This document shows, in pieces, positions 7,794 to 16,207 of a stretch of 64,000 nt of DNA. Made by a program: the position numbers and the translations under genes. Position 1 is the stretch's first letter; the number at the start of each line of letters is the position of its first letter. The DNA lies in assembly GCF_004761975.1 (NCBI RefSeq), contig NZ_RQII01000019.1, positions 1 through 64,000 of the forward strand. The letters are read 5' to 3'. The notes beneath the pieces are model-generated. The model saw only the letters and a list, made by a program, of their open reading frames with translations. It was not told the origin of the DNA and did not search any database. The DNA comes from Planococcus koreensis. GTDB taxonomy: Bacteria > Bacillota > Bacilli > Bacillales_A > Planococcaceae.

Positions 7794-8226
7794 ACATGTA
7801 ATTAGACCGGAAATATGGTTCAAGATTTTTTATATTGATGGCAATTTCATCACAAATTTCTTGATAAAGAGCCCATTGTTCATGTTCGTCGGAACTGCGC
7901 AGCTCAGGGTTGCGAATATCCCATACTAGTAATTTTTGTAGAGGCAAATCCGCCGGTATATCGGCACCTTCCAAATCGCTGTCGTGCAAAGCGATAATCA
8001 GATCGGCTTCGCCAACTTCTTTGGAGTTGTAAGAGCGAGGCTCGACTTTCGGTATTTCAAATACGACTTCTTTCATCACTTGAAAAGGTGTTTCAGTGAA
8101 TTGCGGCTGGCCCCACGCCGCGCTCCGAATGTCCCAGTCAGGAAGTTCCAGGCGATTCGCCCAGATTTCAGCCATGAGACCGCGGTGCTGGTGTGAGTCC
8201 AGAAAATATACGGTATGTTTTGACAT
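7792..8226 (-). CDS. ArsC/low-molecular-weight phosphatase-fold protein lacking the catalytic cysteine
   Basis: Protein of 144 residues. Its N-terminus (VYFLDSHQHRGLMAEIWANRL) aligns with the phosphate-binding loop region of thioredoxin-coupled arsenate reductases (FLCTGNSCRSQMAEGW-type). The nucleophilic Cys is replaced by Asp, the loop is one residue short and the loop Arg is displaced. A central ADLIIALHDSD segment and a later LVWDIRNPE (compare WPFDDPA) support the fold. There is no cysteine anywhere in the protein, so neither arsenate reduction nor phosphatase chemistry is expected. It may be a pseudoenzyme with a binding or regulatory role. It stands alone between two terminators and shows no arsR, arsB or acr3 neighbours. 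Confidence 0.6.
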   Translation of the reverse strand: MSKHTVYFLDSHQHRGLMAEIWANRLELPDWDIRSAAWGQPQFTETPFQVMKEVVFEIPKVEPRSYNSKEVGEADLIIALHDSDLEGADIPADLPLQKLLVWDIRNPELRSSDEHEQWALYQEICDEIAINIKNLEPYFRSNYM

Positions 8227-8405
8227 AGCTGCTTCCCTTCTTCCTTTACCAATTTTATTGATTTTACTTCTTAGTAATGTTTACCCACCATATATTGCGC
8301 TAAACTGATAAATTTATGACAATATAATGTATAAAATATTGTCTTAAAGCGAAAAAAACCACAAAATGAGAGTAAATACCTAACTCGCACTTTGTGGAAT
8401 CGTAA

Positions 8406-8942
8406 TTATTTGATAACTAGCACCGAACATGGTGAATCTTTCAATAAACGTTTGCTGACTGAACCGATGAAAAATTTCTGAAGTCCGGATTTTCCGCTGT
8501 TGCCGACCACCAGCAGATCGACATTCTGTTCATCGATGTAAGCGGGAATCATTTTGCTGGCGCTGCCTTCAAGTGCCAACACATTTGCTTTGACGCCTTT
8601 GGCATCCAACTGCTGCTGAATGGCAGTATGCATATGCTTGGAGTATTCTGTAGCTGAATCTTCGTAATCATCAGGGCGTTTCAAATCACTTGGCGCACGG
8701 TAATCGTTTTCGCCAATTTCAGGAGGCATATACTGGGCATATGTGCTGTCCACGTTGGCCGAAACCACTCTTGGAGAAACATCGCCGATTCGCGCCGCCC
8801 GGAAATTTTCATGATATTCTTCGTTGACGTAAATGACATTCAACTTGGCATCTGGCATCGCTTCCATCAGTTTAAGCGCTTGTTCAAGTGCCATTTTGCT
8901 TCCTTCTGAACCATCGTAAGCAACCGCAATGTTGTGAAACAT
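8406..8942 (-). CDS. Universal stress protein UspA family
   Basis: Single Usp domain of 178 residues. It opens with MFHNIAVAYDGSEGS and ends with the ATP-binding signature G-x2-G-x9-G-S (GNSGKSGLQKFFIGSVS), followed by CSVLVIK. This is the ATP-binding type of Usp. A long acidic insert (about residues 55-85) makes it larger than the usual 140-150 residues. I prefer the ATG at 8940-8942, because GGAG lies nine bases upstream; the in-frame ATG three codons earlier abuts that GGAG. It is monocistronic. No operator was recognised. Confidence 0.88.
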   Translation of the reverse strand: MFHNIAVAYDGSEGSKMALEQALKLMEAMPDAKLNVIYVNEEYHENFRAARIGDVSPRVVSANVDSTYAQYMPPEIGENDYRAPSDLKRPDDYEDSATEYSKHMHTAIQQQLDAKGVKANVLALEGSASKMIPAYIDEQNVDLLVVGNSGKSGLQKFFIGSVSKRLLKDSPCSVLVIK

Positions 8943-9045
8943 CCTTACCATCTCCGATCAAATGATTTTATTAGTACTAAATTACCCTAAGAGCACTCAA
9001 TGAAACATTCCGCTTTGTTGTAAAATAGAATTTATTCGAAAAACG

Positions 9046-9075
9046 TTGACAATTCAAAAATGGCAGTGGTACTCT
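9046..9075 (+). promoter_or_regulatory. SigA-type promoter of the bmrCD-like leader
   Basis: TTGACA (9046-9051), an 18-base spacer and TACTCT (9070-9075). The start site would be near 9082, about 30 nt before the first leader ORF. Confidence 0.65.
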
Positions 9076-9111
9076 TGAATTACCAAATCAAAGGAAAAGG
9101 AGGTTATGGCA

Positions 9112-9183
9112 ATGAAAAAGTCAATTCGCGTATTTTCAGCTAATTTCATATCGTTGCCAGGCCTCCTTGTTATTAGTCTTTGA
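9112..9183 (+). CDS. Putative leader peptide 1 of the bmrCD-like operon
   Basis: ORF of 23 codons starting MKKSIRVFSANF and ending LLVISL. An excellent AAAGGAGG lies 8 bases before the ATG; an in-frame ATG two codons earlier is too close to it. It ends 27 bases before the first terminator. It is positioned like bmrB, but no homology is claimed. Confidence 0.55.
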   Translation: MKKSIRVFSANFISLPGLLVISL

Positions 9184-9210
9184 ATTTATTTCGTGACTAG
9201 AATTAGTTAG

Positions 9211-9236
9211 GGCAGGTCTGCGGACTTGCCTTTTTT
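9211..9236 (+). terminator. Attenuator terminator 1 upstream of bmrC
   Basis: GGCAGGTC (9211-9218) pairs with GACTTGCC (9223-9230), with one G-U pair, around a 4-base loop. Six T residues follow. Confidence 0.75.
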
Positions 9237-9241
9237 CGTGC

Positions 9242-9275
9242 ACGCGCACCTTGAAAATGGGTGCGCGTTTTTTTA
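9242..9275 (+). terminator. Attenuator terminator 2 upstream of bmrC
   Basis: ACGCGCACC (9242-9250) pairs with GGTGCGCGT (9260-9268) and is followed by seven T residues. Two terminators in tandem before the exporter genes imply that readthrough is regulated. Confidence 0.8.
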
Positions 9276-9430
9276 TAGTCAACGACTGGAAAAATTTTGA
9301 ATTTACGAGGATGGTTTGGTCAGCCTTAGGCTGTGCAAATAAATAACGCCGTTTTGCCATTCCAGACGGCTAGTGAAAATTCGCTTTGGAACATCGGCAA
9401 AACAAATAAAATGAGAAGGGGAGAATGAAG

Positions 9431-9487
9431 ATGAGAAAGCTTCAAACACGGAAAATCATGATCAAGGAATCGCTTGAAGGCGACTAG
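9431..9487 (+). CDS. Putative short ORF directly upstream of bmrC
   Basis: ORF of 18 codons (MRKLQTRKIMIKESLEGD), with GAAGGGGAG about 7 bases before the ATG and a stop 32 bases before bmrC. It lies beyond both terminators. It may couple translation into bmrC or be a second leader peptide. It is supported only by its ribosome-binding site and position. Confidence 0.4.
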   Translation: MRKLQTRKIMIKESLEGD

Positions 9488-9519
9488 CGGAAGACAGAAA
9501 AAGAAAGTGGGAGTAAACG

Positions 9520-11256
9520 ATGTTTAGTGTTTTATGGAAATTAAGATGGTTTTTTAAAGAAAATTGGATTCGTTACAGCATTGCCGTAGGGCTCCTGATG
9601 ATCGCCAACGTACTGGAAATCATTCCGCCTTGGCTGATCGGGCTGGCAATCGACGCAATTGCACAGGAAGAAATGACTTCGCTTTTGCTGTGGCAATATG
9701 TCGGCGTATTAGCAGCATCAATGGTGCTCGCCTATATAACGAATTTTGTTTGGCAATACCAGTTGTTTGGCGGAGCTTACGTTATCGAACGCCAACTCCG
9801 TTCGAGCCTGATGGGCCATTTCATGAAGATGACGCCTACGTTCTATGAGAAAAATCGGACGGGCGACTTGATGGCTCGTGCAACAAATGATTTGCGTGCA
9901 ATCTCGGAAACCGCCGGCTTCGGCATTTTGACGCTTGTCGATTCGACGCTGTATATGGCTACGATCATTGTCGCAATGGGAATGCTTGTGTCATGGGAGT
10001 TGACGTTCTTGGCGTTGATTCCGCTGCCGATCCTGGCGATTATCGTACAAGTGCTGGGCAAGAAAATCCATGCCCGCTACACGGCGGCGCAAGATGCGTT
10101 CGGCGATATGAATGACAGCGTCCTCGAATCGATCGGCGGTGTCCGGGTTATCCGTGCGTATGTGCAGGAACGGAAATCTGAAAAAGGTTTTTCCGATATG
10201 ACTTCTGATGTCTACGAAAAATACATGGCTGTTGAACGGATTGATGCCTTATTCGCTCCGGTTACGAAAGTCCTGACGACGATCAGCTATATGATCGGTC
10301 TGGGCTATGGTGCGTTCCTTGTTGCAGAAGGGACCATGACGCTGGGCGACTTGGTCGCGTTCAATGTCTACCTCGGGATGATCGTCTGGCCGATGTTCGC
10401 CATCGGGGAAATGATCAATATCCTGCAGCGCGGCAATGCTTCGCTTGACCGGGTGGATGAAACACTCGGCCATAAAGAGGATGTAGCCGAAGCGCTGCAT
10501 CCGAAAACGCTGGAGACGCCAAGCCGAATCAATTTCAAAGATTTCAGCTTTACGTATCCGCAGTCGAGTTCGATCAATTTGCAAGGCATCAATTTGTCGT
10601 TGAACAGCGGACAGACGCTCGGCATTGTCGGCAAAACGGGCAGTGGGAAGACGACGTTCGTCAAACAATTGCTGCGCGAATATCCGGCGGGCGAAGGGGC
10701 GGTCCTTATGGACGGCATCGATCTGGCAGATCTGCCGAAAGACCAGCTGCGCAGCTGGATCGGCTATGTCCCGCAGGACCACGTGCTGTTTTCCCGTTCG
10801 GTGCGCGACAATATCCTGTTCGGGAAACGGGATGCCACGGATGAAGACATCCAGGAAGCGATCCGCGTCGCCCATTTCGAGTCGGATCTGGCGAAGCTGC
10901 CAAACGGCTTGGAGACAATGGTCGGGGAAAAAGGGGTTGCGTTGTCCGGCGGCCAGAAACAGCGCATTTCGATTGCGCGTGCGTTGATCAAAAAGCCGGA
11001 AATTCTCATTCTGGACGATTCGCTTTCCGCAGTCGATGCGAAGACGGAAGCGAAAATCATCGAAAATATCCAAAACGAGCGTTCCGGCAAAACGACAATC
11101 ATCACGACGCACCGGCTTTCTGCCGTGCAGCATGCCGATTGGATCGTGGTGCTTGATGAAGGAAAAATCATTGAAGAAGGAACTCATGAGGATCTGTTGA
11201 AAGCGGGCGGTTGGTTCCACGAACAATTTCTTCGCCAACAGATCGAGGAGGTGTAA
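9520..11256 (+). CDS. bmrC: Multidrug ABC exporter half-transporter, BmrC (YheI)-like
   Basis: Half-transporter of 578 residues: a six-helix ABC type IV membrane domain (about 1-310), then a nucleotide-binding domain. The domain carries Walker A GKTGSGKTT, the canonical signature LSGGQ and Walker B LILDDS, where the catalytic Glu after Walker B is replaced by Asp. That degenerate site matches BmrC, which forms an asymmetric heterodimer with BmrD. Length and tandem order fit B. subtilis YheI/YheH. The next gene starts 3 bases after the stop. BmrCD exports drugs such as doxorubicin and Hoechst 33342 and is induced by translation inhibitors in B. subtilis. The substrate here is unknown. Confidence 0.88.
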   Translation: MFSVLWKLRWFFKENWIRYSIAVGLLMIANVLEIIPPWLIGLAIDAIAQEEMTSLLLWQYVGVLAASMVLAYITNFVWQYQLFGGAYVIERQLRSSLMGHFMKMTPTFYEKNRTGDLMARATNDLRAISETAGFGILTLVDSTLYMATIIVAMGMLVSWELTFLALIPLPILAIIVQVLGKKIHARYTAAQDAFGDMNDSVLESIGGVRVIRAYVQERKSEKGFSDMTSDVYEKYMAVERIDALFAPVTKVLTTISYMIGLGYGAFLVAEGTMTLGDLVAFNVYLGMIVWPMFAIGEMINILQRGNASLDRVDETLGHKEDVAEALHPKTLETPSRINFKDFSFTYPQSSSINLQGINLSLNSGQTLGIVGKTGSGKTTFVKQLLREYPAGEGAVLMDGIDLADLPKDQLRSWIGYVPQDHVLFSRSVRDNILFGKRDATDEDIQEAIRVAHFESDLAKLPNGLETMVGEKGVALSGGQKQRISIARALIKKPEILILDDSLSAVDAKTEAKIIENIQNERSGKTTIITTHRLSAVQHADWIVVLDEGKIIEEGTHEDLLKAGGWFHEQFLRQQIEEV

Positions 11257-11258
11257 TC

Positions 11259-13016
11259 ATGGGGACAGGAAAAAGATTAGTCCATTACGCCCTGAATTTT
11301 AAAGGGATGTTGATATGGGGGCTTGTGCTCCTGGCGATTGCGGTAGCGGCAGATCTCGCTGCTCCGCTGATCGCCAAAGAAATAATAGATGAGCACATCG
11401 CGCCTATGCAGGGCGGTGCTGTGAATTTCGAACCAATTGCGTATTTATTGGTGATTTTCCTGGCATTCGGCATCGTAGCGGCAATATTCCGCTACCTTCA
11501 GTTCATCTTCCTGCAAAAAGGGGCGAACAGCATCATCAAAAAAATGCGCAACGACGTTTATGGCCATGTCCAGACATTGCCAATTCGTTATTTCGACAAT
11601 TTGCCAGCCGGCAAAGTCGTGTCGCGCATCACCAACGATACAGAAGCAATCCGCGAATTATTCTTTACGGTATTCTCTCAATTCGCAACGAGCTTTATGT
11701 ATATGGCAGGAATCTATGCGGCGTTGTTCTACCTCGATTGGAAACTCGCGGCGATCATGCTGGTGCTCATTCCAATGCTTTACGGCTGGATGCTCATCTA
11801 CCGCAAATTCGCGGCTCGATACAATCATGTTGTCCGCGAAAAATTGAGCGATATGAATGCCATGATCAACGAGTCGATTCAAGGAATGACGATCATCCAG
11901 GCTTTCCGCAATGAAAAGAACATGAAAGCCGAATTCGAAGAAATGAACAATACCCATTACCAGTTCCAGCAGAAGCTGCTCGTACTTGAGGCAGCGGCTT
12001 CGCATAATATGGTGGGCGTCTTGCGCGCATTGATATTCATCTTGTTCATCGCATATTTCGGAAGCGGCGCGATCAGCGGGGAAGGCATGGTGACAGTCGG
12101 TGTCCTGTACGCATTCATCGATTACATCATCCGCTTATTCAATCCGATCAGCGGCATCGTCAACCAGTTTTCACGCCTGGAACAAGCACTTGTTGCAGCA
12201 GAACGGGTCTTCCGTCTGCTCGACTTGCAGGGAGAACCGGTCAGCGACGCGAAAGTGGCACGCTATAGAGGCAATGTCCGCTTTGAGGATGTCTGGTTTG
12301 CGTATGACGCAGAAGAATATGTCTTGAAGAACATTGATTTTGAAGCGAAGCAAGGGGAGACGGTGGCGCTTGTCGGCCATACCGGTTCCGGCAAAAGCTC
12401 GATCATGAACTTGCTGCTGCGGTTCTACGATGTCTCCAAAGGCCAGATTACGATCGATGGCATCAACATCAACGACATGACACGCCAATCGGTCCGCGAG
12501 CACATGGGAATCGTACTCCAGGATCCGTATTTGTTTACAGGCACGATTGAATCGAATGTGTCGCTTGGCGACGAACGCATCACGCGCAAAATGGTGGAAG
12601 ACGCACTTGAAGCGGTTGGCGGCGAACGCGTCCTCAAGCATTTGCCGAACGGCATTGACGAGCCGGTTGTCGAAAAAGGCAGCACTTTGTCATCCGGACA
12701 GCGCCAATTGGTGTCTTTCGCCCGGGCCTTGGCTTTCGATCCGGCAATCTTGATTTTAGATGAAGCCACATCGAACATCGATACAGAAACTGAAGAAATC
12801 ATTCAGCACGCGATGAACGTGTTGAAGAAAGGGCGCACGACGTTCATCATCGCCCATCGGCTGTCGACGATTAAAAATGCCGACCGCATTCTGGTCCTCG
12901 ACCACGGTGAAATCGCCGAAATGGGCTCTCACGAAGAATTGATGAAACTTGGCGGCCAGTATCATCAGATGTACAAAATCCAATCGGGAATGTCTCCTGC
13001 CCAGCAAGTCGGGTAG
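11259..13016 (+). CDS. bmrD: Multidrug ABC exporter half-transporter, BmrD (YheH)-like
   Basis: Half-transporter of 585 residues and partner of the preceding gene. After the six-helix domain, the nucleotide-binding domain has Walker A GHTGSGKSS, the signature LSSGQ and Walker B ILILDEATS with the catalytic Glu intact. Together with BmrC this gives one competent and one degenerate ATP site. The start is ATG at 11259-11261, preceded by GAGGAGGTG. B. subtilis YheH is longer (about 670 residues), so an extension is absent here. No obvious terminator follows in the sense direction before yheE. Confidence 0.87.
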   Translation: MGTGKRLVHYALNFKGMLIWGLVLLAIAVAADLAAPLIAKEIIDEHIAPMQGGAVNFEPIAYLLVIFLAFGIVAAIFRYLQFIFLQKGANSIIKKMRNDVYGHVQTLPIRYFDNLPAGKVVSRITNDTEAIRELFFTVFSQFATSFMYMAGIYAALFYLDWKLAAIMLVLIPMLYGWMLIYRKFAARYNHVVREKLSDMNAMINESIQGMTIIQAFRNEKNMKAEFEEMNNTHYQFQQKLLVLEAAASHNMVGVLRALIFILFIAYFGSGAISGEGMVTVGVLYAFIDYIIRLFNPISGIVNQFSRLEQALVAAERVFRLLDLQGEPVSDAKVARYRGNVRFEDVWFAYDAEEYVLKNIDFEAKQGETVALVGHTGSGKSSIMNLLLRFYDVSKGQITIDGININDMTRQSVREHMGIVLQDPYLFTGTIESNVSLGDERITRKMVEDALEAVGGERVLKHLPNGIDEPVVEKGSTLSSGQRQLVSFARALAFDPAILILDEATSNIDTETEEIIQHAMNVLKKGRTTFIIAHRLSTIKNADRILVLDHGEIAEMGSHEELMKLGGQYHQMYKIQSGMSPAQQVG

Positions 13017-13097
13017 AAGGGGCATTCCCCTTTTTTCGTTGAATTGCTATTGCTGTTAAAAAACGGCGGCGTTACCTATAATGAAAAAGCGGGAAGA

Positions 13098-13127
13098 AAA
13101 AAACGCCGGAACTTTTCCGGCGTTTCA
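13098..13127 (-). terminator. Terminator of yheE
   Basis: Stem AAACGCCGGA (13101-13110) with TCCGGCGTTT (13116-13125). The A run on the left gives a U run in the minus-strand transcript. It overlaps the yheE stop codon. Confidence 0.75.
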
Positions 13128-13328
13128 ATCGTATACATGGAATAGCATCAGTTCATGGATCATCGTTTTCACGGACTCCTCGTCCTGCGGCGGATCCGTC
13201 AGCCAAGCGATTTTTCCGTCAGGATGGTATTCGCCCGCGATGCGTTCACTTTTATAGAAGAAGGAAATGTTCCAGCCAGGAAGCTGGGCATTTTCGAACA
13301 TTGGCTTGAATTTAAAATGCTGAAGCAT
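13125..13328 (-). CDS. yheE: YheE-like small protein (DUF5342)
   Basis: Protein of 67 residues starting MLQHFKFKPMFEN, similar to B. subtilis YheE in length, sequence and position beside bmrCD. The ATG at 13326-13328 follows AAAGGGGGATATCT. It is probably a small soluble protein, with WNISFFYKSERIAGEYH forming likely beta strands. Its function is unknown. It is transcribed divergently from yheB, with about 50 bases between them. Confidence 0.7.
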   Translation of the reverse strand: MLQHFKFKPMFENAQLPGWNISFFYKSERIAGEYHPDGKIAWLTDPPQDEESVKTMIHELMLFHVYD

Positions 13329-13377
13329 AGATATCCCCCTTTGCGTCTCTTCTATAGTATAAAGGGATGGAATCAGA

Positions 13378-14556
13378 TTGACAAAGAAGAAAAAGAAAAG
13401 AGTGAAGAGATTGAACATAATATTAACGCTGGTCTTCATGGCCATCATCGGGGCTTTAATCGGGGGTGTCACGAACTTTATCGCCATCAAAATGCTTTTC
13501 CGCCCGTATAAAGCGATATACATCGGCTCGTGGCGGGTGCCGCTGACGCCAGGGCTGATCCCGAAAAGGCGCGATGAATTATCCACTCAATTAGGGCGTA
13601 CGATTGTCGATCACTTGTTGACGCCGGAAACGTTCAAAAAACGGTTTTTAAATGAAGAAATGCAGATTCGGACAGAAGGATGGATCCAGCGGCAGCTTAA
13701 AACCCACGCTTTCCAATCTTCCCGTTCATTGAAAGATTGGCTGGAAGTCGCAAATCAGCAAGACATCGATGTGAAAATCGAGTCGAAACTGGATGAATTG
13801 GTGGACCGCCAAGCGGATTCGGTCCGGTCGTATATCGAAGGAAAAACGATTCGTGAGCTGATGCCTGAAAATTGGAAAGCGGAAGCCGAAGTGAAAATTA
13901 TCCACGGCGTCAAATACGGCATCGATCGGGCAACCGATTATTTTGTGTCGTTCCAAGGACGCCAGACCATAAAAACGTTCTTTGAGGAATTTCTGGCTTC
14001 CCGGGGGCGCTTTGGCAATATGCTGCAATCGCTGCTCGGTGAATCACGGCCGATTGTCGACCGCATCCAGCCCGAAATTGTGAAATTCCTGAACTCTCCG
14101 AAGACCTTTGAACTGGTGACTTCGCTGGCTCACGGCGAATGGGAGAAGCTTCAAGACAAAAAAGCAGAGGACCTGCTGAAAGAATTCGATTTCAGCCCGA
14201 CACTCGATTCAGTAAAGCAATATGTACGTGAAACAGCCAATATCAACGGGCGTCTGGGTGCAACGCTTGCACAGACTTGGCCAACCGGGTTAGAATGGAC
14301 AGGGAAACACCTCACACCGCTTGTTGCTGAATTTATTTTTCAGCAAGGGGAAGTGAGATTGGAAGAAGCCTTGCGCAAAATCAACATCGAGAGCATGGTG
14401 AAAGAGCAAGTCGATTCATTTGAACTCAGCCGGTTGGAAGAGCTTGTACTGGGCATTTCACGGCGCGAGTTGAAAATGATCACGGTTCTGGGTGCATTCC
14501 TTGGTGGACTGATCGGTTTAGTCCAGGGGCTTGTGGCCATAGGGCTGAATATTTAA
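13378..14556 (+). CDS. yheB: DUF445 family membrane protein, YheB-like
   Basis: Protein of 392 residues. It has a basic N-terminus, a hydrophobic helix (about residues 12-35, including GALIGGVTNFIAIKMLFRPY, the DUF445 hallmark) and a second helix at the extreme C-terminus (ITVLGAFLGGLIGLVQGLVAIGLNI region). Between them is a long soluble region. B. subtilis YheB is of similar size. TTG at 13378 is the likely start, with AAAGGGATGG upstream. It is followed after 16 bases by yheA, as in B. subtilis, so the two are probably co-transcribed. The molecular function is unknown. Confidence 0.85.
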   Translation: MTKKKKKRVKRLNIILTLVFMAIIGALIGGVTNFIAIKMLFRPYKAIYIGSWRVPLTPGLIPKRRDELSTQLGRTIVDHLLTPETFKKRFLNEEMQIRTEGWIQRQLKTHAFQSSRSLKDWLEVANQQDIDVKIESKLDELVDRQADSVRSYIEGKTIRELMPENWKAEAEVKIIHGVKYGIDRATDYFVSFQGRQTIKTFFEEFLASRGRFGNMLQSLLGESRPIVDRIQPEIVKFLNSPKTFELVTSLAHGEWEKLQDKKAEDLLKEFDFSPTLDSVKQYVRETANINGRLGATLAQTWPTGLEWTGKHLTPLVAEFIFQQGEVRLEEALRKINIESMVKEQVDSFELSRLEELVLGISRRELKMITVLGAFLGGLIGLVQGLVAIGLNI

Positions 14557-14572
14557 GCAGAGGAGAATGATG

Positions 14573-14920
14573 ATGACAGTTAACATCTATGACGATATCA
14601 ACAAATTGGAAAGCACGTTCCGCAGCACAGAGGAATACGTAAAATTGCAGCAAGCGGTTGAAGCCGTATCTTCAGATAGCGAATCGAACGAATTGTTCAA
14701 GAGCTTCCGCGACTTGCAGATCACACTTCAGCAAAAGCAGGCTCAAGGCGAAGAAATCACAGAGCAGGAAATGATGGACGCACAAGCTACAGCAGTGGCT
14801 GCACAGGAAAACCCGAAAATCTTGGCAATGCTTGAAGCAGAAATGGGCCTTAGCCAGATTATCGACGAAGTTAACCGCGTTTTGATCAAACCAGTTCAAT
14901 CCCTATACGAATCCATGTAA
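14573..14920 (+). CDS. yheA: YheA/YmcA/YlbF family protein
   Basis: All-helical protein of 115 residues of the DUF964 (Com_YlbF) family. Its relatives YlbF, YmcA and YaaT form the Y-complex, which acts on RNase Y and development. Three consecutive ATG codons occur; the third (14573) gives MTVNIYDD, aligning with MAVNFYD of B. subtilis YheA, and has AGGAG seven bases upstream. YheA itself is uncharacterised. It shares the operon with yheB. Confidence 0.85.
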   Translation: MTVNIYDDINKLESTFRSTEEYVKLQQAVEAVSSDSESNELFKSFRDLQITLQQKQAQGEEITEQEMMDAQATAVAAQENPKILAMLEAEMGLSQIIDEVNRVLIKPVQSLYESM

Positions 14921-15039
14921 TTTCTTTCAACTGGCGGCAATTTCCACGAACATCGCCATAAAAAAAGGGATTTCACAAGAAGACACCGAATACGTAAAGA
15001 TGAATCACAATTCATTTTTGCGAAAGGGTGTCTTTTTGT

Positions 15040-15819
15040 ATGTTTGAAACAATAGAATTGACGAAACAAGGGCGTACCGGTTATTTAAAACTGAACCGGC
15101 CACAAGCAATGAATGCGATGAACGGAACGATGATGAAAGAACTTGCGGAATGCTTTGAATCCCTTCATCACGACACTGAGCTTCAAGTATTGGTGATCCA
15201 CGGCGAAGGCAAGGCATTTTCAGCCGGCGGCGATATCAAGGAAATGATGGATCCGGAAAATCCGATGGATATCGACAGTGTCATGGTGGACGTCAGCCGT
15301 TTGGCGAAAGCGCTTTATACGCTGCCGCAGGTTACCATTGCCGCTATCCACGGCGCTTCAGCCGGCCTTGCTTTTAGCATCGCTTTGGCATGCGACCACA
15401 TCATTGCTGAAGAAAACAGCAAACTGGCGATGAACTTCATCGGCATCGGGCTGGTGCCGGACGGCGGCGGACATTTCTTTATGAAAGAGCGTGTCGGTTC
15501 ACCGAAAGCTCAGCAAATGATCTGGGCTGGCCAAATCCTGAAAGCGCATGATGCGTTGGCGAAAGGTATCATTGATGAAGTGACCGCTGAAGGCCGCTCG
15601 ATGGAATACGCCAATGCTTACGTTGAGCAAACATTGGCTTCACCTGTTAAAGCGAAACTGGCAACAAAACATATCCTGCACCAATTGAAAGTCGGAGAAC
15701 TGGAAAAAGTGCTCGAGCTGGAAGCAGCTGCCCAGTCGGCAATGCGCAAGAGCACCGACCATCTCGAAGGCATCCAGGCATTCGTCGAAAAACGGAAACC
15801 GGAGTTCCAAGGGAAATAA
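15040..15819 (+). CDS. yhaR: Enoyl-CoA hydratase/isomerase family protein, YhaR-like
   Basis: Crotonase-fold protein of 259 residues. The first oxyanion-hole motif is FSAGGDIKEM near residue 63 and the second AAIHGASAGLAFSIA near 105. The catalytic Glu positions (usually two, near residues 115 and 135) read as SIALACDH and VPDGGGHFF, so the second is Asp, as in isomerase- or hydrolase-like members. It may not be a simple hydratase. I chose ATG at 15040 with AAAGGGTG upstream. It matches YhaR by position next to yhaQ-yhaP. Confidence 0.82.
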   Translation: MFETIELTKQGRTGYLKLNRPQAMNAMNGTMMKELAECFESLHHDTELQVLVIHGEGKAFSAGGDIKEMMDPENPMDIDSVMVDVSRLAKALYTLPQVTIAAIHGASAGLAFSIALACDHIIAEENSKLAMNFIGIGLVPDGGGHFFMKERVGSPKAQQMIWAGQILKAHDALAKGIIDEVTAEGRSMEYANAYVEQTLASPVKAKLATKHILHQLKVGELEKVLELEAAAQSAMRKSTDHLEGIQAFVEKRKPEFQGK

Positions 15820-15856
15820 GCGGAATGAATTTCTTTAAATAACTTCTCAACAAAAG

Positions 15857-15896
15857 ACAAAAGGTGCAACGGGGAAAGCCCCGTTGCACCTTTTGG
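15857..15896. terminator. Terminator between yhaR and yhzD-like gene
   Basis: A 16-bp stem (15859-15874 with 15879-15894), a 4-base loop and moderate T/A runs on both sides. It serves the convergent pair. Confidence 0.75.
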
Positions 15897-15898
15897 TC

Positions 15899-16084
15899 TT
15901 AAGAATGGAACAATAATAATTTGCCTGCTGGAGAAGCAAGGCGATGCGTTTTTTCCAGAAGTGATTTCTCTTCCAGAAGCGCTTGGCCTTGTTCTTTTGC
16001 CTGGCTGTCGTTTTCAGCAGTGAATGTTTCCTCGGTAATCAATTCACCGTTTTTTTCATAGGCGGTCAATTTATAAGTTCGCAT
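15899..16084 (-). CDS. YhzD-like small protein
   Basis: Protein of 61 residues (MRTYKLTAYEKNGELI ... LLLFHS), with the size and pattern of the YhzD family of Bacillales: a short beta-hairpin start, a charged helix and KLLLFHS at the end. The ribosome-binding site AAGGAGTTG precedes the ATG. Its function is unknown. It sits between yhaR and the yhaQ-yhaP transporter. Confidence 0.6.
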   Translation of the reverse strand: MRTYKLTAYEKNGELITEETFTAENDSQAKEQGQALLEEKSLLEKTHRLASPAGKLLLFHS

Positions 16085-16207
16085 GAATCGACAACTCCTT
16101 CTGAATGGTTGTTCATTTTTCAGTATATCGGTTTTTACGGAAAATGTCCCTGTTTTTGAAACATTTCAACAAGAGCTTCGTATAGAAAAGAGAAGGGGGA
16201 ATGAGCG

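Larger units (their letters stand above)
9082..9519 (+). promoter_or_regulatory. Leader region of the bmrCD-like exporter operon
   Basis: About 440 untranslated bases separate the promoter from the exporter genes. They contain two short ORFs with ribosome-binding sites and two consecutive intrinsic terminators (9211-9236 and 9242-9275). The Shine-Dalgarno sequence of the first ORF (AAGGAGG, 9097-9103) is perfectly complementary to CCTCCTT at 9162-9168 within that same ORF. Further complementarities exist downstream (GTTTTGCC ... GGCAAAAC). In B. subtilis, bmrCD (yheIH) is controlled by ribosome-mediated attenuation through the BmrB leader peptide and a terminator. This layout suggests the same principle, although the leader sequence is not recognisably BmrB. 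Confidence 0.65.
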
